41,709 nt of DNA from CALARM01 sp964431735 (GTDB lineage: Bacteria; Vulcanimicrobiota; SpSt-956; JAKJGF01), in contig CAYSLJ010000052.1 of the NCBI GenBank assembly GCA_964431735.1, positions 1 to 41,709 of the forward strand. The letters run 5' to 3'. A program made the position numbers and the translations under genes. This document shows positions 7,901-15,872 of the stretch, piece after piece. How positions within the stretch are numbered: position 1 is the first letter of the stretch; the number at the start of each line of letters is the position of its first letter. The notes beneath the pieces are model-generated. The model was given only the letters and a program-made list of their open reading frames with translations. It had not been told where the DNA came from and ran no database searches.

Positions 7901-8110
7901 AGTGTTTGCCATATTTTTTGGATATCAATTTACCTGTTACGATACTTGGTAATTAAACTTTCTTCATATAAAAAAAATTTCCTTCTATAATAGGGTTTAA
8001 TTCTTAAATTTCTGTATCACTGATGTAACATGACAATGTCACATTTTATAAAATAGTAATTAGCTGTTAGTTTTCTGTTTATAGTTAGTTTCATAACAAT
8101 TCATAATTAA

Positions 8111-8187
8111 TGAGTGAAGAGTGAGTAGTGAAGAGTGAGTGAAATTGCCATATTCTACTCACTACTCACCACTCACTCTTCACTTAA
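8111..8187. repeat. GTGANNN heptad array forming a hairpin
   Basis: GAGTGAAGAGTGAGTAGTGA and following units at 8111-8142 face the complementary CTACTCACTACTCACC and following at 8157-8187. The arms pair over about 25-30 bases. It lies between convergent genes and may terminate both transcripts. Confidence 0.65.
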
Positions 8188-8196
8188 ATTCTGATA

Positions 8197-8318
8197 AGGA
8201 CTTTAAGAAAAATAACTCCGGCAAATTGTTGGAACAATAAGTACCCTCGCGTCACGCGTTACGCTTTACGCATCACGATATAAATTATAACTATGATGTA
8301 ATTATTTTCAGACAGTTC
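8197..8318. repeat. MITE-like element, copy 2 (opposite orientation)
   Basis: Begins GGACTTTAAGAAAAATAAC with TCCGGCAAATT behind it. Has a core of CGTCACG heptads (CGCGTCACGCGTTACGC near 8248) and ends TAACTATGATGTAATTATTTTC. It is the reverse complement arrangement of the copy at 32.8 kb. Confidence 0.6.
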
Positions 8319-8361
8319 CTTAGCAGTCAGGTTTAACTGACAATTAATAGTACACCACTCA

Positions 8362-9895
8362 CTACCGTCTGCCAAACCATTTCATTATTACATCTAAAAG
8401 CCTGGAAACTATCCCTTTCTTCTCAACCATAAAGGTGATGTTATCTGAAGCATAAGGGAAGTCGTCTTTTCTGTCTTCTTTATCATAGTCTATTTTTTCA
8501 TTATTTTCATCATTTTCATCAGAAAAATCATCCAGCTCATCATCATCTTCTTCAACAGGAGGTTCTTCTATTTTATAAGGTTCCTTCTTTAATGCTGCTA
8601 TATGAGCCAGGGTCCTTTCTTTTGGCAAAAGAGATGTTCTTGGAGCCTGTTTTTTTTCCGTTCCAGGAACAGTTCCGGAAATGCCCTTATTCAGAGAAAG
8701 TGATTTATCGGAAATTCTTGTTCCTATGACAGANNNNNNNNNNNNNNNNNNNNNNNNNNNNNNNNNNNNNNNNNNNNNNNNNNNNNNNNNNNNNNNNNNN
8801 NNNNNNNNNNNNNNNNNNNNNNNNNNNNNNNNNTGTTTTCAGCGAAATTTCTTTACCCGGCATAAGAGGTCTGTCAGGTATCTTTTTCTCTATGACAGAT
8901 GTTTTCAGCGAAATTTCTTTACCCGGCATAAGAGGTCTGTCAGGTATCTTTTTCCCGGGTTGTGAAGCACTTACAATATTATCAGGCATATTATCGCCAT
9001 GTGACATAGAAGATTTTATACATTCGGACAGAGCCTGATACATGTCCATAGCAGAAGAGAAACGGTCATCAGGAGCAAATTGCATAGCTTTCTCTATTAC
9101 CCATCTAGTATGTTCCGAGACATCCGGTCTCAGCTTGATTAAAGGAGGTCTGTAGAGAGAACTCTGCTCTTTTGTAAGAAGAAAATACATGGTAGCACCG
9201 AGAGAATAAATATCACTTCTTGTTTGAGGATATCCAACACATTGTTCGGGTGCTGCATACATTTCCGTACCTACAGAAGTGCTCATAACAGCATTCTGAT
9301 CAACAGGTCTTGCAAAACCAAAATCTACCAGCATTAAACGGTTATTTGTCGAACCCAAAATAAGGTTTGCAGGTGTTAAGTCTCTGTGTATGATAGGCTC
9401 CGGACGGGAATGTAAATAATCAAGAACATCACAGACTTCTATTGCCCATTTTAAAACCATTTCTTCAGGTATATTTTCCCTCCGTTCTGTCACATAAGTA
9501 TAAAGATCACAACCTTCTATATAGTCCATAATCATATAATAATTATAGGTATTTTCATTAAAAAAATCTGTTACTTTTGGTATGGAAGGATGATCCAGCT
9601 CTGTCAGAAGCCTGGCTTCATCTAAAAAACGACCGGTTATATAATCATTTATCTCTGCATTTTCTTCATAAATAAACATCTGCTTTACAGCACAGATACA
9701 ATCTTCATAAATATCATAACCAAGATAAACTGCTCCCATACCGCCGGCTTTTATAGCTTTCTTAATCTCATATCTGTTTATTAAAAGGGTACCGACAGGT
9801 AACTGATTTATAAAAAAACCGCAACTTCCACATACATTATTATCATTATAGTCCGAACTGCCACAGTTAGGACAGATTATGTCCATAGGATTCAT
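8362..9895 (-). CDS. Zinc-ribbon Ser/Thr protein kinase with repeat linker, interrupted by an assembly gap
   Basis: One gene split by 100 N (8734-8833). Both gap edges fall on codon boundaries in the same repeat phase, so the frame joins if the real gap is a multiple of three. Order: zinc ribbon (CPNC...CGSC), Hanks-type kinase (about 40-300: GGMGAVY, catalytic Lys71, HRDLTPAN, DFG Asp191), a tail of 22-residue repeats (KKIPDRPLMPGKEISLKTSVIE), an acidic stretch, and an amphipathic end (SRLLDVIMKWFGRR) that may touch the membrane. The usual Lys of HRDLK is Thr174, which may lower activity. I start at the ATG at 9895, behind an AGGAG, not at 9913. Its stop codon lies in a GTGANNN array. Divergent from the operon at 10215. 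Confidence 0.85.
8734..8833. other. Assembly gap of 100 N
   Basis: A scaffold gap inside a 66-bp tandem repeat of the kinase gene. The nominal length of 100 is not a multiple of three and is almost certainly a placeholder; the real length should be n x 66 bp or another multiple of three. Confidence 0.95.
8834..8960 (-). repeat. 66-bp in-frame tandem repeat in the kinase linker
   Basis: One complete unit (8834-8899) and a nearly complete second (from 8900) are identical over about 56 bases, and a diverged unit lies left of the gap. Each encodes 22 residues rich in Pro and Lys. Near-identity suggests recent expansion and variable copy number. Confidence 0.85.
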
Positions 9896-10050
9896 GAAAA
9901 AATCTCCTGACATAATTTTTTATTATATCTATGTTCATAAACAATTATAATTAAAATTATAAGAAGAACAGTTCGCTAGATTACTTATCAGTAATCTTCA
10001 TATATTTATCATAATAAATAAAACTCCTACTGAAAAATAAAATTATTATA

Positions 10051-10078
10051 TTGACATAATATTTATTTATTGTATTAT
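10051..10078 (+). promoter_or_regulatory. Promoter, upstream copy
   Basis: TTGACA at 10051-10056 and TATTAT at 10073-10078, spacer 16 bp. Nearly identical to the downstream copy. Confidence 0.65.
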
Positions 10079-10079
10079 T

Positions 10080-10100
10080 TTAGTGTAATAATTACACTAA
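10080..10100 (+). promoter_or_regulatory. Perfect palindromic operator, upstream copy
   Basis: TTAGTGTAAT, a central A, then ATTACACTAA: 10-bp perfect arms. The symmetry extends two bases further on each side (TT...AA). It starts two bases after the -10 box. Confidence 0.7.
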
Positions 10101-10128
10101 AATTATAGTAAAAAATACAATTATCCTA

Positions 10129-10157
10129 TTGACATAAATATTTATTTATTGTATTAT
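10129..10157 (+). promoter_or_regulatory. Promoter, downstream copy
   Basis: TTGACA at 10129-10134, 17-bp spacer, TATTAT at 10152-10157. This copy is closest to the start codon at 10215. Confidence 0.75.
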
Positions 10158-10158
10158 A

Positions 10159-10179
10159 TTAGTGTAATAATTACACTAA
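10159..10179 (+). promoter_or_regulatory. Perfect palindromic operator, downstream copy
   Basis: The same 10-1-10 palindrome as at 10080. Symmetry extends here to 27 bp (ATA before, TAT after). Its right half equals the direct half-sites at 1864 and 1884. Confidence 0.7.
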
Positions 10180-10214
10180 TATTACAGTAAAAAATAAAAT
10201 AAGGGTGTGAGCAT

Positions 10215-11441
10215 ATGTCCATATACACAGGTATTCAGAAAAGATGGATTGAAGGAGATTATGGAGGCTCCTACAGGCCGGGAGAAAATGGCATAGAAAT
10301 CAGATGTCAATTTTTCAGACGTTATCTCGGTCGGGATAATGTAATTATTCCCAATACAGGATTTTACAGAGACGGTCTCGCAAGACCTCTCATTATTACA
10401 ACTGATTTACTGGCAGGAACTCTGGATCAATACGGGAACCAGATAGAAGGAAAATCTGACGGTCTTTATTATCCCCATCTTTCGGAAGAATATGAACCTT
10501 CTCTGAATCCTTTAAAACTTCTTCTGGCCAGAGTGAAAGAGGAAAAATTACTTGCTATATTTCCCGGAGATCAGCATGAAAATCCTATGTTATTTGACCC
10601 AAACAGGCTTACAACAACAATTCTGGACAGAGATTATAGTAAACTCAGCAAAAGAGAAAGAGCCATTACAGAAAAAAGGTTTCAAAATTGGACAGGGAAA
10701 AGACTTCCTCTTGCTATATGGAAAGAAATCTTTATAGATAAAAATGCCGGAAATCCGAGGGGAGACATGATGGGAAAAGAAAGCAGAAATTTTTTACCTC
10801 ACTGTACGGAAGGTATAGTAGAATATATTGAACCGGTTCTGGAACTTTTCACTGTTCAGAAGCTGGAGCTGGAAAAACATATACATTCAGGAGGAGCTGT
10901 TCCAGAAGCCCGGTGGCTCCCTGTACCCAAAGATGGTCTCACAGTTGATATGCCACCTGATAAAAGAGGTATTGGAGGCAATAAACTGGATGAAATCTTA
11001 AATGCTGCTTTTACAGGAGGTTATTTTCAGGGAGATGATCACAGACAGCAAAAAAGAGCAATAATAGCGGGAGCATGTTATGAATATTCAGTAAGACTAC
11101 TCATAGAACATCTTATAGACGCAGATATAAATGTTATATGGCTCATGACATGCACAAAAGGTCTGGACATATTTTCTTCAAAATTACATACTGCCCATTA
11201 TTTAAAAGAACTTTATGGAAAAAAACTTTTCTGTACCTATGACTGGCCTGAAAGATTACTGGGGCCAAAACCTCTATTATGGGATAATTTTCAAACAAAT
11301 ATTATAAAAAAAGATCAGGAACAGCATCAAATATGGTGGAAGCAATATGAAAAACAAATAAAAGAAAGAAAAACTTCCACAGGGAAAAATATTTTTATCA
11401 CGGAAAAAGAAATAATGGAATATGTGAATCGTGAAGGGTGA
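10215..11441 (+). CDS. Divergent isochorismatase-fold protein, possible lost nucleophile
   Basis: A 408-residue cytoplasmic protein. Segments follow the nicotinamidase order: a first strand with Asp (LIITTDLLAGTLD), a second strand ending in FPGDQHE (compare the metal-binding D-x-H), NFLPHCTEGIVEY (compare WPxHCvxGt), and AIIAGACYEYSVRLL (compare GvaTDyCV). In that last motif Ser292 stands where the catalytic Cys belongs. The protein is about twice the length of PncA, with long insertions and a charged C-terminal tail. It may be a modified amidohydrolase or a ligand-binding relative; the family call rests on motif pattern only. First gene of a three-gene operon under the duplicated promoter-operator. 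Its stop codon lies in a GTGANNN repeat. Confidence 0.5.
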   Translation: MSIYTGIQKRWIEGDYGGSYRPGENGIEIRCQFFRRYLGRDNVIIPNTGFYRDGLARPLIITTDLLAGTLDQYGNQIEGKSDGLYYPHLSEEYEPSLNPLKLLLARVKEEKLLAIFPGDQHENPMLFDPNRLTTTILDRDYSKLSKRERAITEKRFQNWTGKRLPLAIWKEIFIDKNAGNPRGDMMGKESRNFLPHCTEGIVEYIEPVLELFTVQKLELEKHIHSGGAVPEARWLPVPKDGLTVDMPPDKRGIGGNKLDEILNAAFTGGYFQGDDHRQQKRAIIAGACYEYSVRLLIEHLIDADINVIWLMTCTKGLDIFSSKLHTAHYLKELYGKKLFCTYDWPERLLGPKPLLWDNFQTNIIKKDQEQHQIWWKQYEKQIKERKTSTGKNIFITEKEIMEYVNREG

Positions 11442-11512
11442 AAAGTAGGGGTGAAACCCTGTGTTCGCCCGATATCGGTGAAAATACGCATCACCCATCA
11501 CACATCACGTAT
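11441..11512. repeat. Mixed heptad repeats between operon genes
   Basis: GGGTGAAAAGTAGGGGTGAA near the stop is followed by GCATCACCCATCACACATCACG at about 11487-11508. Units of seven bases built on GTGA or TCAC. It sits just before the ribosome site of the next gene. Confidence 0.5.
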
Positions 11513-11527
11513 AAAAAGGAGGTAGTA

Positions 11528-12406
11528 ATGAAAATGAACAATCCGGAAATATTTAATACAGCTACATGGAATTTCCTGGCAGGTGACAGAACAGTTGAAT
11601 ATATACTTAAAGACAGAAGACTAAGAAAAATAACAGTAAGAGGAGGTATTGGCACGGTTTTACCTACAGTGGCAGGCATAAAAGATATGGAAAAAATCGG
11701 GTGGAAAGATTCTATAGCAGCAGAAGTCTGTGTTCCATCCAATGGATTATCATCCCATTGTGGTTTTACAGGAGAAGAAATAGAGGAGAATAATTTTTAT
11801 CAGTATTTACTTGAGAAAATCTATGGAGTTCAGTTATGTAATTATCAGTATTTTCCCGATCAGCTCATTATAATAATGAATATGACAGAAGAAAATAAAG
11901 AGGCACAGCATATAAGTCTTCCTGTTTTAAACCTTCTGGAACAATGTAAAGAAGAAAAAATAATATTTACCTGTCCGAGACATGAAAGATTACTTCCTGA
12001 ATTCAGAAAGCATGTTATAAAAGCATATTCTACAATATACTGGGACGGATTGAACGCTTTTTTCTCAGGTTCTGTAGAAGAAGCAGTTAAAGAGATAAAT
12101 CCCCGGAGAATAGTAGTAACAGGAGCATGTGGGAAACATGTTTTTTATACTGCCATAGGAGCAGTTGATTATTTTATAATTCAAGATTCACTGTTTAAAA
12201 GTCCTGCCAGTCTCCATCTATGGGATATAATGGACAGAGGTAAAAAGGTTTCAGTCATATCTCATCTGTATAATAAAAAAAAAGGTAAAACTTCATTAGA
12301 AAACCTTTTATTAAAACATCTCACAGAAACTTTCAAAGTAAATATTTCATCTGATTTCAGATATTCTACTGTATCAGGTCATAAAATTATGATTGATATA
12401 GAATAG
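11528..12406 (+). CDS. Second isochorismatase-like protein lacking the nucleophile
   Basis: A 292-residue protein. The frame opens at 11438 but the ribosome site AAGGAGG at 11517-11523 fixes the start at the ATG at 11528; the upstream part is repeat DNA. After about 110 residues of unknown fold, an isochorismatase-like pattern can be followed: a first strand (LIIIMNMTEEN, Asp replaced), a second strand (EEKIIFTCPRHER) and RRIVVTGACGKHVFYTAIGA, which matches the region around the nucleophile except that Val replaces the Cys. I read it as a probable non-catalytic relative, perhaps a sensor or partner of the protein before it. Low certainty. The kinase gene follows 11 bp downstream. Confidence 0.45.
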   Translation: MKMNNPEIFNTATWNFLAGDRTVEYILKDRRLRKITVRGGIGTVLPTVAGIKDMEKIGWKDSIAAEVCVPSNGLSSHCGFTGEEIEENNFYQYLLEKIYGVQLCNYQYFPDQLIIIMNMTEENKEAQHISLPVLNLLEQCKEEKIIFTCPRHERLLPEFRKHVIKAYSTIYWDGLNAFFSGSVEEAVKEINPRRIVVTGACGKHVFYTAIGAVDYFIIQDSLFKSPASLHLWDIMDRGKKVSVISHLYNKKKGKTSLENLLLKHLTETFKVNISSDFRYSTVSGHKIMIDIE

Positions 12407-12417
12407 TGAGGTGACTT

Positions 12418-13263
12418 ATGGCGGTAACATATAAAAAAAGCCTGAAAAACAGATATAAACTGATAACACAACTGGGCCATGGCGGTATGGGGGCAGTATA
12501 TAAAGCAAAAGATGAAATTCTGAATATACATGTGGCAGTAAAAGAACTTTTTAATCAATCAAAAGAATCTGTAGAACAATTTGAAAAAGAAGCAAAAATT
12601 CTGGCGCGACTCAATCATGCTTCACTCCCAAGGGTAACGGATTTTTTCGAAGAACATGGTAAAAAATACCTCGTAATGGATTATATAGAAGGAGATGATT
12701 TGGAAAAAATACTGGAAAATACTTCCGAGTTTCTGCCGGAGAATAGAGTAAAAGAATGGATAATAGAACTTCTCAATACATTACAATATGTTCACAGTAA
12801 AGGTATAATACACAGGGATATAAAACCTGCAAATTTAAAACAAAATCCTTCGGGAAACATTATTCTCGTAGATTTTGGCATAGCAAAAGCAGGATTTAAT
12901 TCTATGACAAATATTGGAGCCACAGGGTTTACTCCATATATGGCTCCACCTGAACAGTGTACCGGCAGCGGAAGAACAGGTGTATATTCTGATATATATT
13001 CAACCGGTGCTACAATGTACTATTTGCTGACAAAAACAGTGCCTGCAGAATCTGTTATGAGAATGATGGGTATAGAGCTGATAAAACCATCACAGATAAA
13101 CCGGGCCATACACAAAGAAACAGAAAAAATAATTCTCAAATCTATGAGTCTGGAAATAAACTCCAGATATTCCAGTGCAAAAGAAATGAAAGAAGCTCTT
13201 TCGGTTGTAAATGAATCAAGTATATCAACATATGTATTCAGGCGGGATATAAGAAAATTTTAA
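12418..13263 (+). CDS. Minimal soluble Ser/Thr protein kinase (Hanks type)
   Basis: A 281-residue protein that is almost entirely kinase domain: glycine loop LGHGGMGAVY (19-28), Lys42 in VAVKEL, catalytic loop HRDIKPAN (132-139), DFG with Asp152, and APPEQ near 177. No membrane segment, PASTA or other sensor domain, so it is likely controlled by its operon partners or by protein contact. All core catalytic residues are present, unlike the gapped kinase at 8362. GAGGTGAC precedes the ATG. Third gene of the operon starting at 10215. It likely phosphorylates Thr read by the FHA proteins here (inference). Confidence 0.9.
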   Translation: MAVTYKKSLKNRYKLITQLGHGGMGAVYKAKDEILNIHVAVKELFNQSKESVEQFEKEAKILARLNHASLPRVTDFFEEHGKKYLVMDYIEGDDLEKILENTSEFLPENRVKEWIIELLNTLQYVHSKGIIHRDIKPANLKQNPSGNIILVDFGIAKAGFNSMTNIGATGFTPYMAPPEQCTGSGRTGVYSDIYSTGATMYYLLTKTVPAESVMRMMGIELIKPSQINRAIHKETEKIILKSMSLEINSRYSSAKEMKEALSVVNESSISTYVFRRDIRKF

Positions 13264-13270
13264 CTCAGGT

Positions 13271-13366
13271 ACTGTAAATAAATAACCCTGTCAAATTATA
13301 TAAACGGCTATTATCCTCGTGTCACGATACAAATGTAACTATGACGTAATTATTTTCTGACAACAC
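13271..13366. repeat. MITE-like element, copy 3
   Basis: ACTGTAAATAAATAACCCTG at the left, a shortened core CCTCGTGTCACGATAC, then TAACTATGACGTAATTATTT and TCTGACAACACC. Same orientation as the copy at 8.2 kb. Its core has only one heptad, so core length varies between copies. Confidence 0.6.
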
Positions 13367-13395
13367 CTTATCCCGGTAATCTCATTAAGAACCTG

Positions 13396-13470
13396 TTTCA
13401 CCCTTCACTCCTCACTATTCACCTTTTACTCTTTACTCTTCACTTTTCACTCTTCACTCTTCACTATTTC
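13396..13470. repeat. TTCACTC heptad array overlapping a stop codon
   Basis: Ten or so seven-base units (TTCACCC, TTCACTC, CTCACTA, TTCACCT, TTTACTC and similar). Read on the minus strand they are GTGAAGA-type units, and they encode the last residues and the stop codon of the response regulator at 13454. Confidence 0.75.
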
Positions 13471-13843
13471 CACATGGTTCACAGGAAATATCCCTGAGTA
13501 TAGAAAGTAATCTTTTTTTAGTGAAAGGTTTTGTTATAGTATATTGAACACCAAGTCTCCTGGCTCTGTTAAAAATCTCATCTTCTCTGTCAAAGGTAAC
13601 GCCTGAAATGGCAATTATCTTTACATCAGGACAAGTATTTCTAAATTCCTCTATAGTTTCAAAACCACTTTTCCCGGGCATAATAAGATCTGTTATGATT
13701 AAATCAAAGGGATTTTCCCTGTGAAGCCTGATTCCTTCATTACCATCACATGTATCTGTAATATCATAACCTTCACATGTCAACAATTTAATTATAGCAT
13801 TTCTTAACTGTTCGTCATCATCTATCAAAAGAATCCGTGCCAT
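13454..13843 (-). CDS. Stand-alone response regulator receiver
   Basis: A 129-residue CheY-like protein made of a single REC domain: acidic pair IDDDE at the N-terminus, phospho-acceptor Asp about 52 in TDLIMPG, Ser in AISG, and Lys in TKPF. It has no output domain. Last gene of the phosphorelay operon; its start overlaps the end of the hybrid kinase before it by 26 bp, so translation is probably coupled. It probably takes phosphate from the kinases encoded upstream. The C-terminal SEE and stop codon are part of a heptad repeat array. Confidence 0.92.
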   Translation of the reverse strand: MARILLIDDDEQLRNAIIKLLTCEGYDITDTCDGNEGIRLHRENPFDLIITDLIMPGKSGFETIEEFRNTCPDVKIIAISGVTFDREDEIFNRARRLGVQYTITKPFTKKRLLSILRDISCEPCGNSEE

Positions 13844-15872
13844 TTAATTTTACAACCTCTCTTTCGTCCAGTAATTTCCTTATAATTCCTGATAGAGTCT
13901 TTATATTAACAGGTTTCATAAGAAATTCTCTTATACCTATAGACCAGTAATTATCACTGTTTATAATATCGGAAAACCCTGTACAGAGTATTACTGGAAT
14001 ATCAGGCTTTATTTGCATAATCTCTCCGGCAAGTTTATGCCCCGGCAGTTCTGGCATAGTTTGATCGGTAATAATCAGATCAAATCTGTCAGGTTCTGTC
14101 CGAAACATATGAAGAGCTTCCACGCTGTTTGTTGTGGCAACAATATTATACCCCAGTTTTTCAAGCATATCTTTCATTCCATGGACGATAAAATCTTCGT
14201 CATCCACTAAAAGGATGGTTTCTTTTCCTCCTTTTATCATAGCAGTTTTTTCATCAATCTGCTTTCTCTCTGCCGGAACTGCAGGAAAATATATATGAAA
14301 GGCACTTCCCTCTCCTGGTTTACTGACAACCTTTACTTCTCCTCTATAGGCCTGAATAATTCCCATTACCACAGAAAGTCCGAGACCTGTTCCGTCTCCT
14401 GCTCTTTTAGTTGTAAAATAAGGCTCAAAAATTCTTTCTTTAATTGAAGGATCTATTCCATAACCTGTATCACTCACTGAAAATTTTACATGGTGACCAG
14501 GTTTAAGATTTTCATATAAAGAAACATCATCTGAATTAATAAATATATCATCCAGAGAGATTGTAAGAATTCCCCCTTTTTCCTTCATTGCGTAAAAGGC
14601 ATTTGTGCAGAGATTCATTAATATCTGGTGAACATGAGATGGGGCTCCCATGATCACGCCGGAACTATTTATATTATGTATTATTTCTATGGTAGAAGGA
14701 ATGGTTGCTCTGATTAATTTCAGAGCTTCTTCAATGACAGGTCTTACCTGAACAGGTTTCAATTGATATTCTTTCTTACGTGTAAAAGAAAGTATCTGCT
14801 TTACCAGTTCTGTTGCTCTATTGGCGGCTATTAATATTTCGTCAAGACTTTTTCTTAATTTTATATCTTCCCCGACATCATCCATAACAAGCTCAGTATT
14901 AATAATTATAGAACCGAGTATATTATTAAAATCATGGGCAATACCTCCTGCAAGCGTACCAAGGGCTTCCATTTTTTGAGACTGAAGAAGCTGATTTTGA
15001 AGTTTAATTTTTTCTGTTATATCACGGATAAATTTCACTACCATTACTGTATTTAATTCTTTATCAAATACGGGGTAGGCTCTGATTTCCATAGTTTTTC
15101 CCTGAAACATATCGGAATACTCAAATTCCATATTATCGCAGGAATTAAACATTTCTTTTACCCTGCAGTCTTTACATGGCTCATCCAGATTTCTCAATAA
15201 TTTATAGCAATGCTTGTGAAGAATCCTTTCTTTCATATATTCCTTGGCTTTCCAGTTGCTCATGACAATATTCATATTTCTGTCTATTACTACAATCATA
15301 TCATCAATAGAATCAAAGGTACTCAAAAGTAAACTTTCAGTTTTTATTCTTCCTGCCATCTCTTCTTTTAATGTTTCATTTACGTTCAGAAGTTCTTCAG
15401 TGCGTTTAACTACAAGCTCTTCAAGAGAATTATGATACCTGTTCAGTTCTTCATTTTTATTCCAGCTTTTAACAAGAGAATCTACGAGACAGAAGAGTTC
15501 CTGATGACTGAAAGGTTTTTTAAGATAATATATATTTTCTTTTAAACTCTCTTTTATTTCTTCAAAACTCATTTCATGAGCATAGGCAGTAATAAGCACT
15601 ATTATTACATCCCTGTCTATACGCCTTAATTCTCTGGCAGTATCCAGGCCATTCATAATGTTCATTTTCATATCAAGAATACAGATTGGCATTTTATGGC
15701 CAAAATTATATTCTTTCATAAAATATTCCAGAAGATATAAACCATCATTGAAAATATTAACGGTAAAACCATTACCTGAAGCCTCATAAGAATTGGCTTC
15801 TTCAAATATAGATTTATACAATTCCAGAAGTAATTTATCATCATCTGCTATAAGTATATTTTTATTTTCCAT
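13818..15872 (-). CDS. Hybrid histidine kinase, REC-PAS-HisKA-HATPase-REC
   Basis: A 684-residue cytoplasmic protein. N-terminal REC (about 5-130, phospho-Asp in ILDMKMN), a coiled-coil linker, a PAS domain with a Cys-rich turn (HCYK...PCKDC), HisKA with His in GGIAHDFNN, HATPase with GTGLGLS, and a C-terminal REC (TDQTMPELPG, about 550-670). No membrane segment. The N-terminal REC and linker are clearly paralogous to those of the kinase at 17024. Overlaps the gene before it by 11 bp and the regulator after it by 26 bp. Signal unknown; PAS may bind a ligand or redox cofactor. Confidence 0.92.
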   Translation of the reverse strand: MENKNILIADDDKLLLELYKSIFEEANSYEASGNGFTVNIFNDGLYLLEYFMKEYNFGHKMPICILDMKMNIMNGLDTARELRRIDRDVIIVLITAYAHEMSFEEIKESLKENIYYLKKPFSHQELFCLVDSLVKSWNKNEELNRYHNSLEELVVKRTEELLNVNETLKEEMAGRIKTESLLLSTFDSIDDMIVVIDRNMNIVMSNWKAKEYMKERILHKHCYKLLRNLDEPCKDCRVKEMFNSCDNMEFEYSDMFQGKTMEIRAYPVFDKELNTVMVVKFIRDITEKIKLQNQLLQSQKMEALGTLAGGIAHDFNNILGSIIINTELVMDDVGEDIKLRKSLDEILIAANRATELVKQILSFTRKKEYQLKPVQVRPVIEEALKLIRATIPSTIEIIHNINSSGVIMGAPSHVHQILMNLCTNAFYAMKEKGGILTISLDDIFINSDDVSLYENLKPGHHVKFSVSDTGYGIDPSIKERIFEPYFTTKRAGDGTGLGLSVVMGIIQAYRGEVKVVSKPGEGSAFHIYFPAVPAERKQIDEKTAMIKGGKETILLVDDEDFIVHGMKDMLEKLGYNIVATTNSVEALHMFRTEPDRFDLIITDQTMPELPGHKLAGEIMQIKPDIPVILCTGFSDIINSDNYWSIGIREFLMKPVNIKTLSGIIRKLLDEREVVKLNGTDSFDR

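Larger units (their letters stand above)
7601..8361. other. Long non-coding interval between convergent genes
   Basis: About 760 bases without a convincing gene. It holds a 149-bp inverted-repeat structure (7752-7900), a GTGANNN heptad hairpin (8111-8187) and a MITE-like copy with a CGTRACG core (8197-8318). The open frame at 7694-7990 lacks a ribosome site and runs straight through the inverted repeat, so I do not call it a gene. Confidence 0.6.
9896..10214. other. Divergent control region with duplicated promoter-operator
   Basis: It contains a small hairpin AGATTAC-TTATCA-GTAATCT (9978-9997). A promoter-operator block is then present twice, about 79 bp apart (10051-10100 and 10129-10179). 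No gene. Confidence 0.7.

Noticed and set aside
7694..7990. 98-codon open frame in the non-coding interval
   Set aside because: No ribosome site, no recognisable motif, and it runs through a 149-bp inverted-repeat structure.
8681..8965. 94-codon plus-strand frame across the N gap
   Set aside because: It is the antisense of the kinase repeat and has no start signals.
11438..11527. Longer N-terminus of the second isochorismatase-like protein
   Set aside because: It reads through heptad repeats. AAGGAGG at 11517 marks the ATG at 11528.
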